From contig OX439040.1 in NCBI GenBank assembly GCA_949317995.1, forward strand, positions 55,834,089 through 55,898,088: 64,000 nt of DNA. The letters run 5' to 3'. Both the position numbers and the translations under genes were made by a program. The notes beneath the pieces are model-generated. The model saw only the letters and a program-made list of their open reading frames with translations. It was not told the origin of the DNA and did not search any database. This DNA comes from Acholoe squamosa. Taxonomy: Eukaryota > Annelida > Polychaeta > Phyllodocida > Polynoidae. Positions 47,079-56,662 of this stretch are shown one piece after another; within the stretch, counting starts at the first letter, position 1, and the number at the start of each line of letters is the position of its first letter.

Positions 47079-47246
47079 ATGGGAAATTTGCTACAGTGTG
47101 TGCAGCAACATCCTGTTCAGCAGATGGTTCCTAAGAAAAGATCAATGAGAGTTAGAAATAAAAAGATAATTGGGCCAAGGTCGGCACGTTACTTAATGAG
47201 ATACGAGCATGGGATACCCAGAAGTACTACGGTTATGATGACGTAA
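47079..47246 (+). CDS. Small basic ORF, 55 residues
   Basis: ATG 47079, TAA 47244-47246. Gly follows the initiator Met (MGNLLQC), so N-myristoylation is conceivable though the context is not canonical. The centre is strongly basic (PKKRSMRVRNKK) and could be a nuclear localisation or RNA-binding segment. Its 3' part overlaps the end of the opposite-strand ORF. Function unknown. Confidence 0.4.
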   Translation: MGNLLQCVQQHPVQQMVPKKRSMRVRNKKIIGPRSARYLMRYEHGIPRSTTVMMT

Positions 47247-48220
47247 TACTCACGGGAGGACAGCAGGTAGTTGCATAGATCGAAGTCTACATTATGAGAA
47301 GGGGAGAATTCCATGTCTAGAGTGTCCATGTCCATGCTGGGCGCTTGATCATAAGGTGATGATGAAGGAGAATAGCCACCCATGACGTTGAGAAGGGGTC
47401 CTCCAGGCGCAAGAGTGGATGCAGTGGGGGATGTAGAGGCCGGCGAGGAGACTTGGGCAGCCCGCAGAGCTGGGAATGAGACGGGTGACAAGGAGTATTG
47501 ACGACTTCCGCCAGCGACTGGGGACGTGGTATGGTCAGTGCGATACACGGTGGTAGGCAGAGGTGATTGGGCAGAAACCAATGCCGGACGGGCCATGTGG
47601 ACAGTAGTGAGCCCAATTAATGGGAAGGAAGGAACGCCGTATGAGGTGCCGGGCTGTGCAAAGGCACGGGGCACCTGTGGGAACACACCTGGGTTGCAGG
47701 TGGAAGGTCCAGATGTCCCGCTGGACTGGATGATAGTAGCAGTGTGTGAAGTTGGTATATGCGTAATGGCGGCGCCTACGGCAGCGTGAAGAGGGGACGA
47801 CCGGGATGATGAGGTCGCAAACCCCGAGGATATCCTTGGGGTAGTGCTATAGGTGACGGTGGTGTTCGACAAGCTGGACGTTAGGTATAAGCCACCGCCG
47901 TGGGATTGTGTGGTAGATAGGGTTCCAGGTACCCCGAGGTTAACGGCGTCAGGATCGCCGCTCGAAATTCGAACCTTGACGGCAGTATTGGCGGTGTACC
48001 CACAGTGCTGGATGAGTGCTGTTTGGACGGTACTCAGACTAGGCCGTACTGAGTTGAGGGGCCCCACATGAACGATGGTGCAAGGGATAGTATGCGATTG
48101 ATTATAACAGGGTGAACCCTGGTCTTGAGGCACGAATAGATAAAACTGACCAACGGGTAGATTGTCAGTGGCATAACCAATCACCCTACCAGCGGAAGCG
48201 AGTATAACGTAGTCCGACAT
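47189..48220 (-). CDS. Antisense ORF, 343 residues, possible transcriptional activator
   Basis: Runs opposite to gag-pol-env, between the accessory ORFs and env. ATG at 48220-48218, stop at 47191-47189. Residues 1-~105 look globular (VGQFYLFVPQD, PCTIVHVGP). About 105-290 is Ser/Thr/Pro-rich low complexity. The end contains Asp plus bulky hydrophobics (SMDMDTLDMEF, VDFDLCNYLL), like acidic activation domains, then a short hydrophobic C-terminus. The sense strand has no comparable frame here, so the region seems dedicated to this ORF. A nuclear regulator, by analogy with antisense genes of complex retroviruses, is inference. A mucin-like surface protein is less likely because no signal peptide is visible. 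Confidence 0.7.
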   Translation of the reverse strand: MSDYVILASAGRVIGYATDNLPVGQFYLFVPQDQGSPCYNQSHTIPCTIVHVGPLNSVRPSLSTVQTALIQHCGYTANTAVKVRISSGDPDAVNLGVPGTLSTTQSHGGGLYLTSSLSNTTVTYSTTPRISSGFATSSSRSSPLHAAVGAAITHIPTSHTATIIQSSGTSGPSTCNPGVFPQVPRAFAQPGTSYGVPSFPLIGLTTVHMARPALVSAQSPLPTTVYRTDHTTSPVAGGSRQYSLSPVSFPALRAAQVSSPASTSPTASTLAPGGPLLNVMGGYSPSSSPYDQAPSMDMDTLDMEFSPSHNVDFDLCNYLLSSREYYVIITVVLLGIPCSYLIK

Positions 48221-48315
48221 GTTCAAGTTTTACAGACACTCTGAACAAAGTGGTTCCCTACTGCGAATAAGAACTGGAATGGGACGTCTTATCTAAATGA
48301 CCCCTGTATAAGATG

Positions 48316-48335
48316 TATAAAAAGGTGTATAAATG
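48316..48335 (+). promoter_or_regulatory. Candidate internal core promoter before env
   Basis: TATAAAAAGG at 48316-48325, followed by a second TATAAATGG at 48328. It lies in the ~340-bp spacer between the divergent antisense ORF and env, 239 nt before the env ATG. Internal promoters are rare in LTR elements but known in some complex retroviruses. Sequence-only evidence. Confidence 0.4.
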
Positions 48336-48563
48336 GATGGCGGATTGACGGCGGGAATCGCTTAACAGCGAGAGGTACAATAAAATGGCTGAACATGTAA
48401 CATAAGTAACGGCTGAAATGATAATGTAGAAAGTGGAGAGGACCTAAGATTGGTGTTAACAGTACCAGAAACTAGCTAATGGATGGATTACTGTCTTGGA
48501 GATAGATGCCCGAATGAAAAAGCCGGGTAGCAGAGGGTGAGTGAAACGTTAGAGGGACAAGAT

Positions 48564-51293
48564 ATGGCGAGCAGACTGAGGGCATGGCCAAATGGCCATA
48601 GGCATGGTGGTGAGTTGGATATCATTCTGGCCATTATGTGGTTTTTCATACTGCAGTGTCCAGGGGCTGCAGATATGGATTTTGGTATTAAGGACCGGGT
48701 TGATTTAGGGGTTGTCATGAAGCCTGGGAGGATAATCAGTATTGCTGATTCTGATCATGTATCACAGGAATTTATGCTCGAGTTGAATCAGAAAGCGGAG
48801 CCCCCAGAGGACACTAGCATGTACAACGAGTGTATAAAAACAGTGAGGGGTATAAATATCATGTCAAATTTTTCAGTAATATACCCCGGACTGTGCGACA
48901 TCATTAAGTTAAATGAGGAATGGCTGGACCCGGCCAATGACGAGATGATTAAGGTACACCAATCCATAGTTCGAGACACATTGGAACTTATACCTGAGAA
49001 GAATGATACTGACAGAGTTAAGAGGGCTGGAATACCGATTCTTAATGTTTTCTCAGATTTTACCTATCATGTGTTTGGAATAGCTCGGGCAAGTGATGTG
49101 GAGGCTGTTGGTGAACGCATAAATATTATGAAAGGTACCCAGAGGAAGATTTATAAGATGCTGCAAGAACTGGCTACGAAAGGGGATAACAATTTCAAGA
49201 CAATACAGCAGGAATTGGACAAGGCACTGAAACAGAGGCAGGTTTTGTTTGAAACACAAAAAGAAATGTTGACTTTCCGGACCTTTATGGGGCACAGAGT
49301 GAATCAGAACACCGCGGCTCTATATGATCTATCAATATTTCAGGGGCATGTCAATGCTATGCTCAGGACGAAACTAGGGTATGTGTTACACTCCATGAAT
49401 GAAATACAAAGGATAGCAGAATTGGCGGGGGAAATAAGGGAGGCAATTAAGCACAAAGTGTCACCCCGGCTCATATCCCCTAAGGACATTCAAAAGATGG
49501 TACGACAGGCGGCAATGTATCTGAGCAAGAACTACCCTAGGTACTCCGTGGCGTTTACGGACCCGGACTATTACTATGAGAATACAATAGTACAATGCTA
49601 TGGGAGTGAAGGACGTATATACCTCAAGCTGAATATACCAGTGGTTAGTGGGGAGCACATTTTCAGTGTCTACCAGGTAGTGGTATTCCCGGTGCCAGTG
49701 CGCATCAAGGATAAGAAAGCAGACAGAAATATCATAGCAGACTTGCCAAATGAAATTGCCATTTCAAGGACCGGAAGTTATTATATCGCTACACCTGTGG
49801 TGACGTGGTCCAGGTGCATAGGGGATACAGTGGCAATTTGTCCAGATGTCCCGCATATGCGAAAAGTAAGTGAACAGTCATGTGTGGCGGCCCTCATACG
49901 AAATGATCAGATAGCCATACAGCTTCTTTGTAATATTCAATATGTGGTAAGACCCACATTTCCTTCAATGGCTATGGCGATGGGAGACAATAAGGTTCTG
50001 ATAGTGGGGCCGGAGATAGAAGGACAATTGTTGTGCGGGTGGCAGCCTCCGCAGATAATAACAATCCATCACTGTAGTGTAATCGAAGTAGCGTGCGATT
50101 GCGCCTTTCTCACGGCGGGATCGTGGATGCCGTACAGTTTAAAAGGGTGTGCCAAGAAGGTGTTGAAAACAGAGGTACATTTCTCTTCTAACGAGCTACT
50201 AAAAATGGGTAAACTGGGACACGAGTGGGTGGCAGCGATGATAAATGGTAGGGAGGTGGCGACACTGAAGCGAGATCCCCTGCCACCCAGTGTTAGGATG
50301 GCAATGGAACAGAAAGCATCCGAATTAAATTCTACTGTCAAAGTAAAGATGGCATTGTTGGCAGACAGGCTGGACAGTGGCCTTCTTACTTTTGAGGACG
50401 GACTGGGGCAAGTACAGTTGGAATCATTAACCACGTTATCTATAGGCGGATACGCAGGAGTGGCGGCAGGTCTGCTTCTTTTGGCATTGTTGTTGTACCT
50501 GGGATGCGCGAAGAAACAGGCCATTGCCTCGGGGGTGGTTGCCTTGTTTAGAAAATCCCGGGCGGAAGGACTATGGGATAGTTTGCCAGAGGATAAAAGG
50601 AAAGAATGCCCGCCAGTGGACAATGCATCGGACTCCACCATTACAGGACTAGCTATAATAGTGGTGGTACTGATAATACTGGCAATATACTTAATAAGAA
50701 AAGTGAGGCAGCTAAAAAGAAAGAGGCTGCCCGATGGGATATATTTGGAACTGTCATCCGATGCTGTGAATGAAGTGGTACACTTGGGATCGTGTAGTGT
50801 GCCGGTCGATCATGTATTTCAGAGACCTATGGGCGAGCCGCTCATTAAAGAGGTAGGGATATCCATTACGTGCAAGGGGCACATGGCCCAGATATTGTGG
50901 GGCAGGACATTATATTCAACAGAGAGAGCATCGGGGGAGTTGGCTATACCAGTGGGGTTGCCCGATGCGGTTAAGGTATCCAGGACTACCGCCAGGGAGC
51001 TGGACAAATTGAATGGAGTGGTCATAGCCAGGCTGCTCAGGTACTCTGGGGGGTTGGCCTCCGTGGTGCCGCACGATATACCGGCCTTATCAGCAGCAGG
51101 GTGGTCCGCCATTGGAGCTAATGCCATCATGGTACACTCTCTGGATACGGCTGCAGAACATTCAAGGGCGGTACAGCAGATGGGCAGACAACCAACAAGA
51201 GTGACGTCGTCCGTGCAGTCACGACCATTGCCGGAGGTTTGTGCCGGGAATGATGGGGAAACCTATACTGAGTTAGTGGGACCGGCGGAGTAG
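48564..51293 (+). CDS. env: env: baculovirus F-like envelope fusion protein
   Basis: Membrane glycoprotein that would mediate membrane fusion. 909 residues from ATG 48564 (a GTG 27 nt upstream is also in frame). Signal peptide h-region at residues 18-36. Furin-type site RVKR at 151-154, followed by a hydrophobic fusion-peptide-like start (AGIPILNVF). Long helical/coiled-coil region at about 178-310 ending in VSPRLISP, as in baculovirus F and insect errantivirus Env. Cysteine-rich ectodomain follows. Hydrophobic span 1 is at 628-647, span 2 at 695-711 with a basic flank (RKVRQLKRKR), then a ~198-residue C-terminal domain ending in YTEL. The small N-terminal and large C-terminal subunits fit the F-protein plan. 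The second span and big tail are unusual. The frame is intact. Confidence 0.85.
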   Translation: MASRLRAWPNGHRHGGELDIILAIMWFFILQCPGAADMDFGIKDRVDLGVVMKPGRIISIADSDHVSQEFMLELNQKAEPPEDTSMYNECIKTVRGINIMSNFSVIYPGLCDIIKLNEEWLDPANDEMIKVHQSIVRDTLELIPEKNDTDRVKRAGIPILNVFSDFTYHVFGIARASDVEAVGERINIMKGTQRKIYKMLQELATKGDNNFKTIQQELDKALKQRQVLFETQKEMLTFRTFMGHRVNQNTAALYDLSIFQGHVNAMLRTKLGYVLHSMNEIQRIAELAGEIREAIKHKVSPRLISPKDIQKMVRQAAMYLSKNYPRYSVAFTDPDYYYENTIVQCYGSEGRIYLKLNIPVVSGEHIFSVYQVVVFPVPVRIKDKKADRNIIADLPNEIAISRTGSYYIATPVVTWSRCIGDTVAICPDVPHMRKVSEQSCVAALIRNDQIAIQLLCNIQYVVRPTFPSMAMAMGDNKVLIVGPEIEGQLLCGWQPPQIITIHHCSVIEVACDCAFLTAGSWMPYSLKGCAKKVLKTEVHFSSNELLKMGKLGHEWVAAMINGREVATLKRDPLPPSVRMAMEQKASELNSTVKVKMALLADRLDSGLLTFEDGLGQVQLESLTTLSIGGYAGVAAGLLLLALLLYLGCAKKQAIASGVVALFRKSRAEGLWDSLPEDKRKECPPVDNASDSTITGLAIIVVVLIILAIYLIRKVRQLKRKRLPDGIYLELSSDAVNEVVHLGSCSVPVDHVFQRPMGEPLIKEVGISITCKGHMAQILWGRTLYSTERASGELAIPVGLPDAVKVSRTTARELDKLNGVVIARLLRYSGGLASVVPHDIPALSAAGWSAIGANAIMVHSLDTAAEHSRAVQQMGRQPTRVTSSVQSRPLPEVCAGNDGETYTELVGPAE

Positions 51294-51541
51294 TGTTGTG
51301 GCCGGTATGACACAAATGCTGGTTGGGGTGCTAAGGATACAGCGAGCACTGCCAGCACATAGGGCGTGAAAACATGTGTAACTATTAGTATATATGGGGT
51401 AAGGCCAGTATTAGGGTGGTGGTGCTGAGAGGAGTGCCAAGGATACCGCGGGCACCATCAGTACAATTCACTGAACGATGTAAATATGTTAGCGGCAATA
51501 TGAACCTGAACTTTGAGACTTGCCATTGTGTAACGGACTGG

Positions 51542-51602
<61 letters not shown>

Positions 51603-52270
51603 TGCATGTATATTGCTGCAAAGGAGTATGGGACACTGTTTAGACTATGTAGTGTTGATATACATTGTCCTATGGAATTGTGTTACGGTATTGGCAGTAA
51701 CATTGTTGTCCATTGATCTGTGCAAGTTGGGCAACATCAGGCTGTGATGTACGCATTGCATTTATGTAAAAGGGTTTAACACGTCCATAAGACGGGCAAC
51801 CCACATTATGGTCGGCGGGGCGTTCCTGCAGGCTGTATGGGTGCGGTTCGGAATGTCAGGGTACACAAAGGTGTTGCTTCATTGTTGTTAGCCAATGTTG
51901 GCGATACAACGGGCTTACGATGTATATCGCTGATGGAATGGGTTATGTCAGTAAGTAAAAGGATGCCAACCGGGGCCAGGTGGTGAGGCCGTAGGTCCAA
52001 GGGGGTCTCGAACCCGGGTATCTAAAAACAAAAAAGGTTAATAACCCATAGAAACAAGAAAATAGAAAGAAAAGACCTAGTAAAAGAAATCTAGGTCATG
52101 TAAGTAAGTAAATATAATATATATATATATACATAAACGGCCAAAAGCAAGAAGGTTACCAGTAAGAGCTTAAAAGCAAAATGTAGATACTTGTATATGG
52201 ATGTCTGTATTTGTATACATATATACAAGACATAAAACAACAAGTTGTTTTAATGGACCCCCCCCTGCAC
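51294..52270 (+). other. 3' non-coding region of the element
   Basis: No open frame with coding character. Contains a (TA)n microsatellite at 51543-51599 and a purine-rich stretch at about 52041-52090. The bases directly before the 3' LTR are GGACCCCCCCCTGCAC, a pyrimidine run instead of the expected plus-strand polypurine tract. Confidence 0.7.
51543..51599. repeat. (TA)n microsatellite
   Basis: About 28 TA units between env and the 3' LTR. The apparent open frames through it (YIYIYI) are artefacts. Confidence 0.95.
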
Positions 52271-53163
52271 TGTGCAAGGGCACATAAGAGTAGTTGTGAT
52301 AAATAATGAGTGTCAGAAGTAATAATGTACATAGGTGTAGACTATAATCCATAAAGGGTTAGCATGATCCATGAAGGGTTAACATAGAGATGGAAGACGA
52401 CCGGGGAGAACCACACCTGCAAGGTAAAAAGAGATGGGTAAAGATTGGAAGAATCATGTAAACAGGATATACTATGCACCCTCCCACCTACACCGACCGA
52501 CCAGGGAGCTTATCCAAAAGATAGAACAGAAGGCCCCTTACAGCTAATATAATAATATACATGAAAATACCAACATAAGCGGCCCAAGGTAACAAACTGG
52601 GCCAAAGTATTATCAAAGACATAGGGGGTCCCTACCAGGGGAGTAGTGAACTAGTAAAGGGACAGAGATATATATATAAAGGACGATAAAGGAGGATATA
52701 TTATTATTGGAGTAAGATAACACACGAAGCTAGAGGGTCGGCAACTGGGCGATGTACTCGCGGAGTTAATCCAATAGGAGAGTGCACCAGATGTATTATC
52801 ACTAGCACTATGTAGGATTACGAGTGTTAGATAAAGCTGTTACTTAAGCCTTGGTGATCGCAGGCAGAGGTCTCACACACACACACACACACACCCACAA
52901 TCATATAAGGAGTCATGCGAATAACTGTACATATATGTGAAGGGTTAAAGTGAATACCAATAACCCTCAACAGGAGTCAGTGTAAATAAGGATTGGATGT
53001 CATCTGGAAATGGAATGTTCAATAAATGGTAACCTGTAATACAGACTTATGGTTATTGAGTAGGTGCATTAGTACTCTACCAGAGCTACTTCCCCTATAA
53101 GGCGCTGATAATAATTACACCTTGTAATGAAGCAGATAAGATAACCTAAAGTCTTATAGCGCA
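52271..53163 (+). repeat. 3' LTR
   Basis: 893 bp. Compared with the 5' LTR: A/G, T/C and A/G substitutions (in AGCAGCCC, GGATGATA and GTCAATG contexts), two extra CA units and a 16-bp insertion near the end. Followed by AGTT, matching the base quartet before the 5' LTR. Confidence 0.97.
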
Positions 53164-54038
53164 AGTTTACAAGGAGAGTAAAGGGAGTGTAAGGGGAGAA
53201 TACAGGGATTATGAGTAGTATGCAAAGGAACCATATGACATCAAGAAAGAGTGGTGGATATTGATAGATAATCATAAAACAAAGCCTTTTTAGTGCAGGG
53301 CTAGGATTATTACCCCTAATTGGATGGGAATGGCAACTACGATGAACATAATCTTTACTGAAATATCCCTTCCAATTAAGCTGCTGCAAAACATACATTT
53401 TCATTATAATACAGCACCATCAACAATAACATTATATTGTATATTTATGTAAGACAGTCATTCTTTTTTTAAATAATGGCTTAAAGAAATGGCCCCATTC
53501 AAAGGCTGTGTATCAAGTGGTCGTCTCAAGATGCTAAGTGGTCATCTCAAGGTGAAAATGAACTAAATGGAATGTTCTTAGTAAGGGTGATAAACTAGAT
53601 ATATATTATACATATGGATTTTCAAGATATAGCAGGTGAAAAAGCCTAAACAATTATCTTTCATTCAGTGCCTTTTGGAAGTCTGAGGACCTAGAATTCT
53701 CAGAGATATTACCTACTACAAATTCCTCATTGGAGGCCTTCACAGGAACGGGCATATTTAGGTTAATCTACCCTACACTCAGTTGGATACCATCTTTCCT
53801 CTTTTTTCCATGCTTCCGTCCGATACTGGAACCTGTTACCTATCAACCAAGGATTACGCTCAAATCATACCCCTTCAGTGGCAGTGGTTATAAGCCCCAA
53901 ATAATATTGCAAATTGTTATCACAGCAATATTTCCTTTGCTTTGGCTGAAGTGGTAAAAAGAACAATGACTAATTACTACTGAAAACTATTAGAACATGA
54001 TAAATCATGTCTTTCTGTAGACGTTATACTTATACTAT
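53164..54038. other. Downstream flank, no gene recognised
   Basis: The first ~50 bp (GGAGAGTAAAGGGAGTGTAA) continues the minisatellite that precedes the 5' LTR. The rest has no supported feature. Confidence 0.55.
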
Positions 54039-54244
54039 AGGTCGAATCCCAAATGGCGAAAATGGCTGAAATATCTCTGCGATTTTGTCCCTTGTGTTGT
54101 ATGGCCCTTGTTGAGGCCATAAAACGCAAGGACTATTGCAAACTTGACCCTAAACTTTTTAATGGCCCCCACAAGGGCCATACAATGCAAGGGACAAAAT
54201 CGCAGAGATATTTTAGCCATTTTTCGCCATGTGGGATTCGACCT
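54039..54244. repeat. GGTCGAAT foldback family, copy 1 (206 bp)
   Basis: Starts AGGTCGAATCCCAAATGGCG and ends with the inverse. Arms of about 70 bp include ATATCTCTGCGATTTTGTCC and its complement. Non-coding. Confidence 0.85.
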
Positions 54245-54426
54245 ATAGGTTGAATCCCACTACGCCTCCACCTTTACCTAACCCAAATCCTACCAGTAAC
54301 CGATACTGAGTGCTGGATCTCTGATTTTGATTCAATTGCCGATATTAGGCAGTAGATCTCTGTGATTCTTAGTCTATTGCCAATATTGGGCACCGGATCT
54401 CTGTGATTTCGATTCTATTGCCGTTA

Positions 54427-54902
54427 CAGGTCGAATCCTACATGGCGAAATATGGCTTCAGTATCTCTGCGATTCTGCCTGTTGCTATAGGTTGAATCCC
54501 ACATGGCGATTTAGGGCTCAAATATCTCTGCGATTTTGTCCCTTGCACTCTTGGGGCCTTCCTGAACCCCTATATTGCAAGGATAACTGCTTAATTGGTC
54601 TCAATTCACTGTTGGATTCGGTATAAGTTGAACAATCCTTGCGATCTAAGAGCCCAGGAAGACCCCAAAATCGCAAGGGACAAAATCGCAGAGATATTTG
54701 AGCCCTTAATCACCATGTGGGATTTGACCTTTTGCATGGCCCTTTCTGAGGCCATAAAACGCAAGGGGTATTTTAAAAACCATTGTAGGATTTGGGATAA
54801 GTTGAACAATCCTTGCATTTTATGGCCTCCAAAAGGGCCATACAACGCAACAGACAAAATCGCAGAGATATTGAAGCCATATTTCACTATGTGGGATTCG
54901 AC
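54427..54902. repeat. GGTCGAAT family, copy 3, split by copy 2
   Basis: The left arm (54427-54488) ends at CTGCCTGTTGC, and the complementary right part resumes at 54731 with TTTGCATGGCCC and runs to CGACCT at 54902. The intervening 242 bp is a complete second member, so this is a nested insertion. Confidence 0.7.
54489..54730. repeat. GGTCGAAT family, copy 2 (242 bp, nested)
   Basis: AGGTTGAATCCCACATGGCG ... inverse. The same 242-bp form occurs at 57438, 58613 and 58879, with GATAACTGCTTAATTGGTC and TATAAGTTGAACAATCCTTG in the loop region. Confidence 0.85.
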
Positions 54903-54950
54903 CTTATTGGGCATCAAAGTACTGTGGAATATGCACAGTGGAATCACAAT

Positions 54951-55139
54951 GAGTGAGTGAGTGAGTAATAGATGTTTAATGCCATTTCAACAGCTAAGGT
55001 CATATTCATGGCAAGAACTACATTACACAATTTCACAGGGGAATGTTTCAGTGCCCGCGCATATGTGCACCACACACATCCCGAGGGGATAGGAAAGAGG
55101 AGAAATAGACCCTTTTAAGTGGGCTAGGGAAGCCCTGGA
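54951..55139 (+). repeat. Dispersed repeat R1, copy 3
   Basis: Begins with (GAGT)n, then TAATAGATGTTTAATGCC, AGGTCATATTCATGG, TACATTACACAATTTCACA, ACCACACACAT and CCTTTTAAGTGGGCTAGGG, as in the other two copies. Confidence 0.8.
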
Positions 55140-55396
55140 ATCACAATGATACACTAAATCACAGAGATTTGTGGCCCTTTGTGAAGAAAATATCAAAAAC
55201 TTTTGATGTATTTCACTCCCCAAATACCAGCACTTTGGCAAGGATTCTTAGCCTTTATAGGCCTTCCTTAGACAATATTTCCACCCCAATATAAGCTAAG
55301 CAACCACATATCCTATATCACAAGGATTTTCTGCCCATTTTCGCATTGTGAGATTTGGCCTTATCCTGCTACCAACGAGGGTATATTTGACTCTAC

Positions 55397-55944
55397 AGGT
55401 CGAATCCAACATGGTGAAAAATGGCTCAAATATCTCTGCGATTTCAAATCTGTTGTGTTTGTAGTACCTACCCCAAATTCACAAGGGTTATAACTACAAC
55501 AGGGAGCATAGAACACAACTTTTGTGATTTTAAGCCAGAAAATATATAATGCACAGAGATATAAACATGAACAAAGGGGAAATATCCCAAAGACTACATG
55601 AGGAAAAGCAACAGTGTCCTTGTGGTCTATTCACCATGCTGTATTTATAAACCTTGTGAATTTGTGGTTGGCACCTACCCCAAATTCGCAAGGGTTATAA
55701 CTATAGCAGGGAACATAGAACACAAGGTCACTGTTGTGTTTTATCATCCACCCCTTGGGATGTTTTGCCTTTGTTGATGTTTATATCTTTGTAAATTATA
55801 TATTTTCTGGCCTAAAATCGCAAGAGAGTGCTTTTGTTCTATGCTCCCTGCTGCACTTATGACTCTTGCGAATTTGAGATAGATCCCACAAACGCAACAG
55901 ATTTAAAATCGCAGAGATATTTCAGCTATTTTTCGCCAAGTTAC
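55397..55944. repeat. GGTCGAAT family, long form
   Basis: Left end AGGTCGAATCCAACATGG. The right arm, CGCAGAGATATTTCAGC, is truncated at CGCCAAG. The interior has repeated CAAATTCGCAAGGGTTATAAC and CATAGAACACAA segments in both orientations, suggesting a ~550-bp member or two joined copies. Confidence 0.65.
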
Positions 55945-56662
55945 GGTATTTTAATACGTTTCTGCATATAACCATTGGCCCAGTTCTAGTATTCTCTACA
56001 TAATGACCATAAATAATCGACTTTTGTTTTCTATTTTTTTTAAAGGTGGGTCCATGGGTGCCAGTACATGTACCAACATATCAATCATTTTGATGCAGTC
56101 TATGGAGTTTCTACATCTAAGTCCTATATATCAATACAGTAAGAAAGGGTGACCTTTCAGAAAAGAATTGTTGATAAAATGTTTTCTTACTTTCTAAGTT
56201 CATCGACAGTCCTGCCATGTAATATATATCTTTACATACAACTGCCCCGTGAATCTCTGATGTAAGTTGTTTGTATATATGTGGACACAATAGGCAAAGT
56301 TATGACAATACTCTAGAATTAGTCTAAACACAACTTTATTCATAAAAAAGCAACATTTCTTGCCATGTGGGTCTATAGTAAGTATTTGTGTGCCGCACTC
56401 AGTTTCTTCTTTTTTGAATGTCCATTGTGCGTATCTGTCTATATCATATGTATATCTCCCGATAGCAATGCCCTCCATCAGTTCCATGCAGTTCTCCATC
56501 TACTTTAACATATCAAGATAGCAGGCAACCCTGCCCCCCCCCCATTTCTTTTTGTTTTGTTTGTCTCTTTAAGTAATACCTACAAAAAGCTGATAAATGA
56601 ACATGGTTATTGAAAAACGGATCAGCACACGCACAAGGTAGAGCTGCTCTGCTCTGTCCATA

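Larger units (their letters stand above)
37153..53163 (+). mobile_element. Complete 16.0-kb Ty3/gypsy-type element with Env and accessory genes
   Basis: Two LTRs of 873 and 893 bp begin TGTGCAAGGG and end TATAGCGCA. They are flanked by a 4-bp duplication AGTT (37149-37152 and 53164-53167). Between them, in order, lie gag, pol in the -1 frame, a charged pol extension, a zinc-finger ORF, two overlapping ORFs, a small basic ORF, an opposite-strand ORF, and an env ORF. The pol domain order RT-RNase H-integrase and the GPY/F module place it in Ty3/gypsy (Metaviridae). Relatives with an envelope (errantivirus-like) are usually 6-9 kb, so about 7 kb here is extra. The LTRs differ by three transitions, a (CA) length change and one 16-bp indel, so the insertion is young. 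Confidence 0.95.

Noticed and set aside
51416-51747. YIYIYI-containing frames on both strands
   Set aside because: Product of the (TA)n microsatellite.
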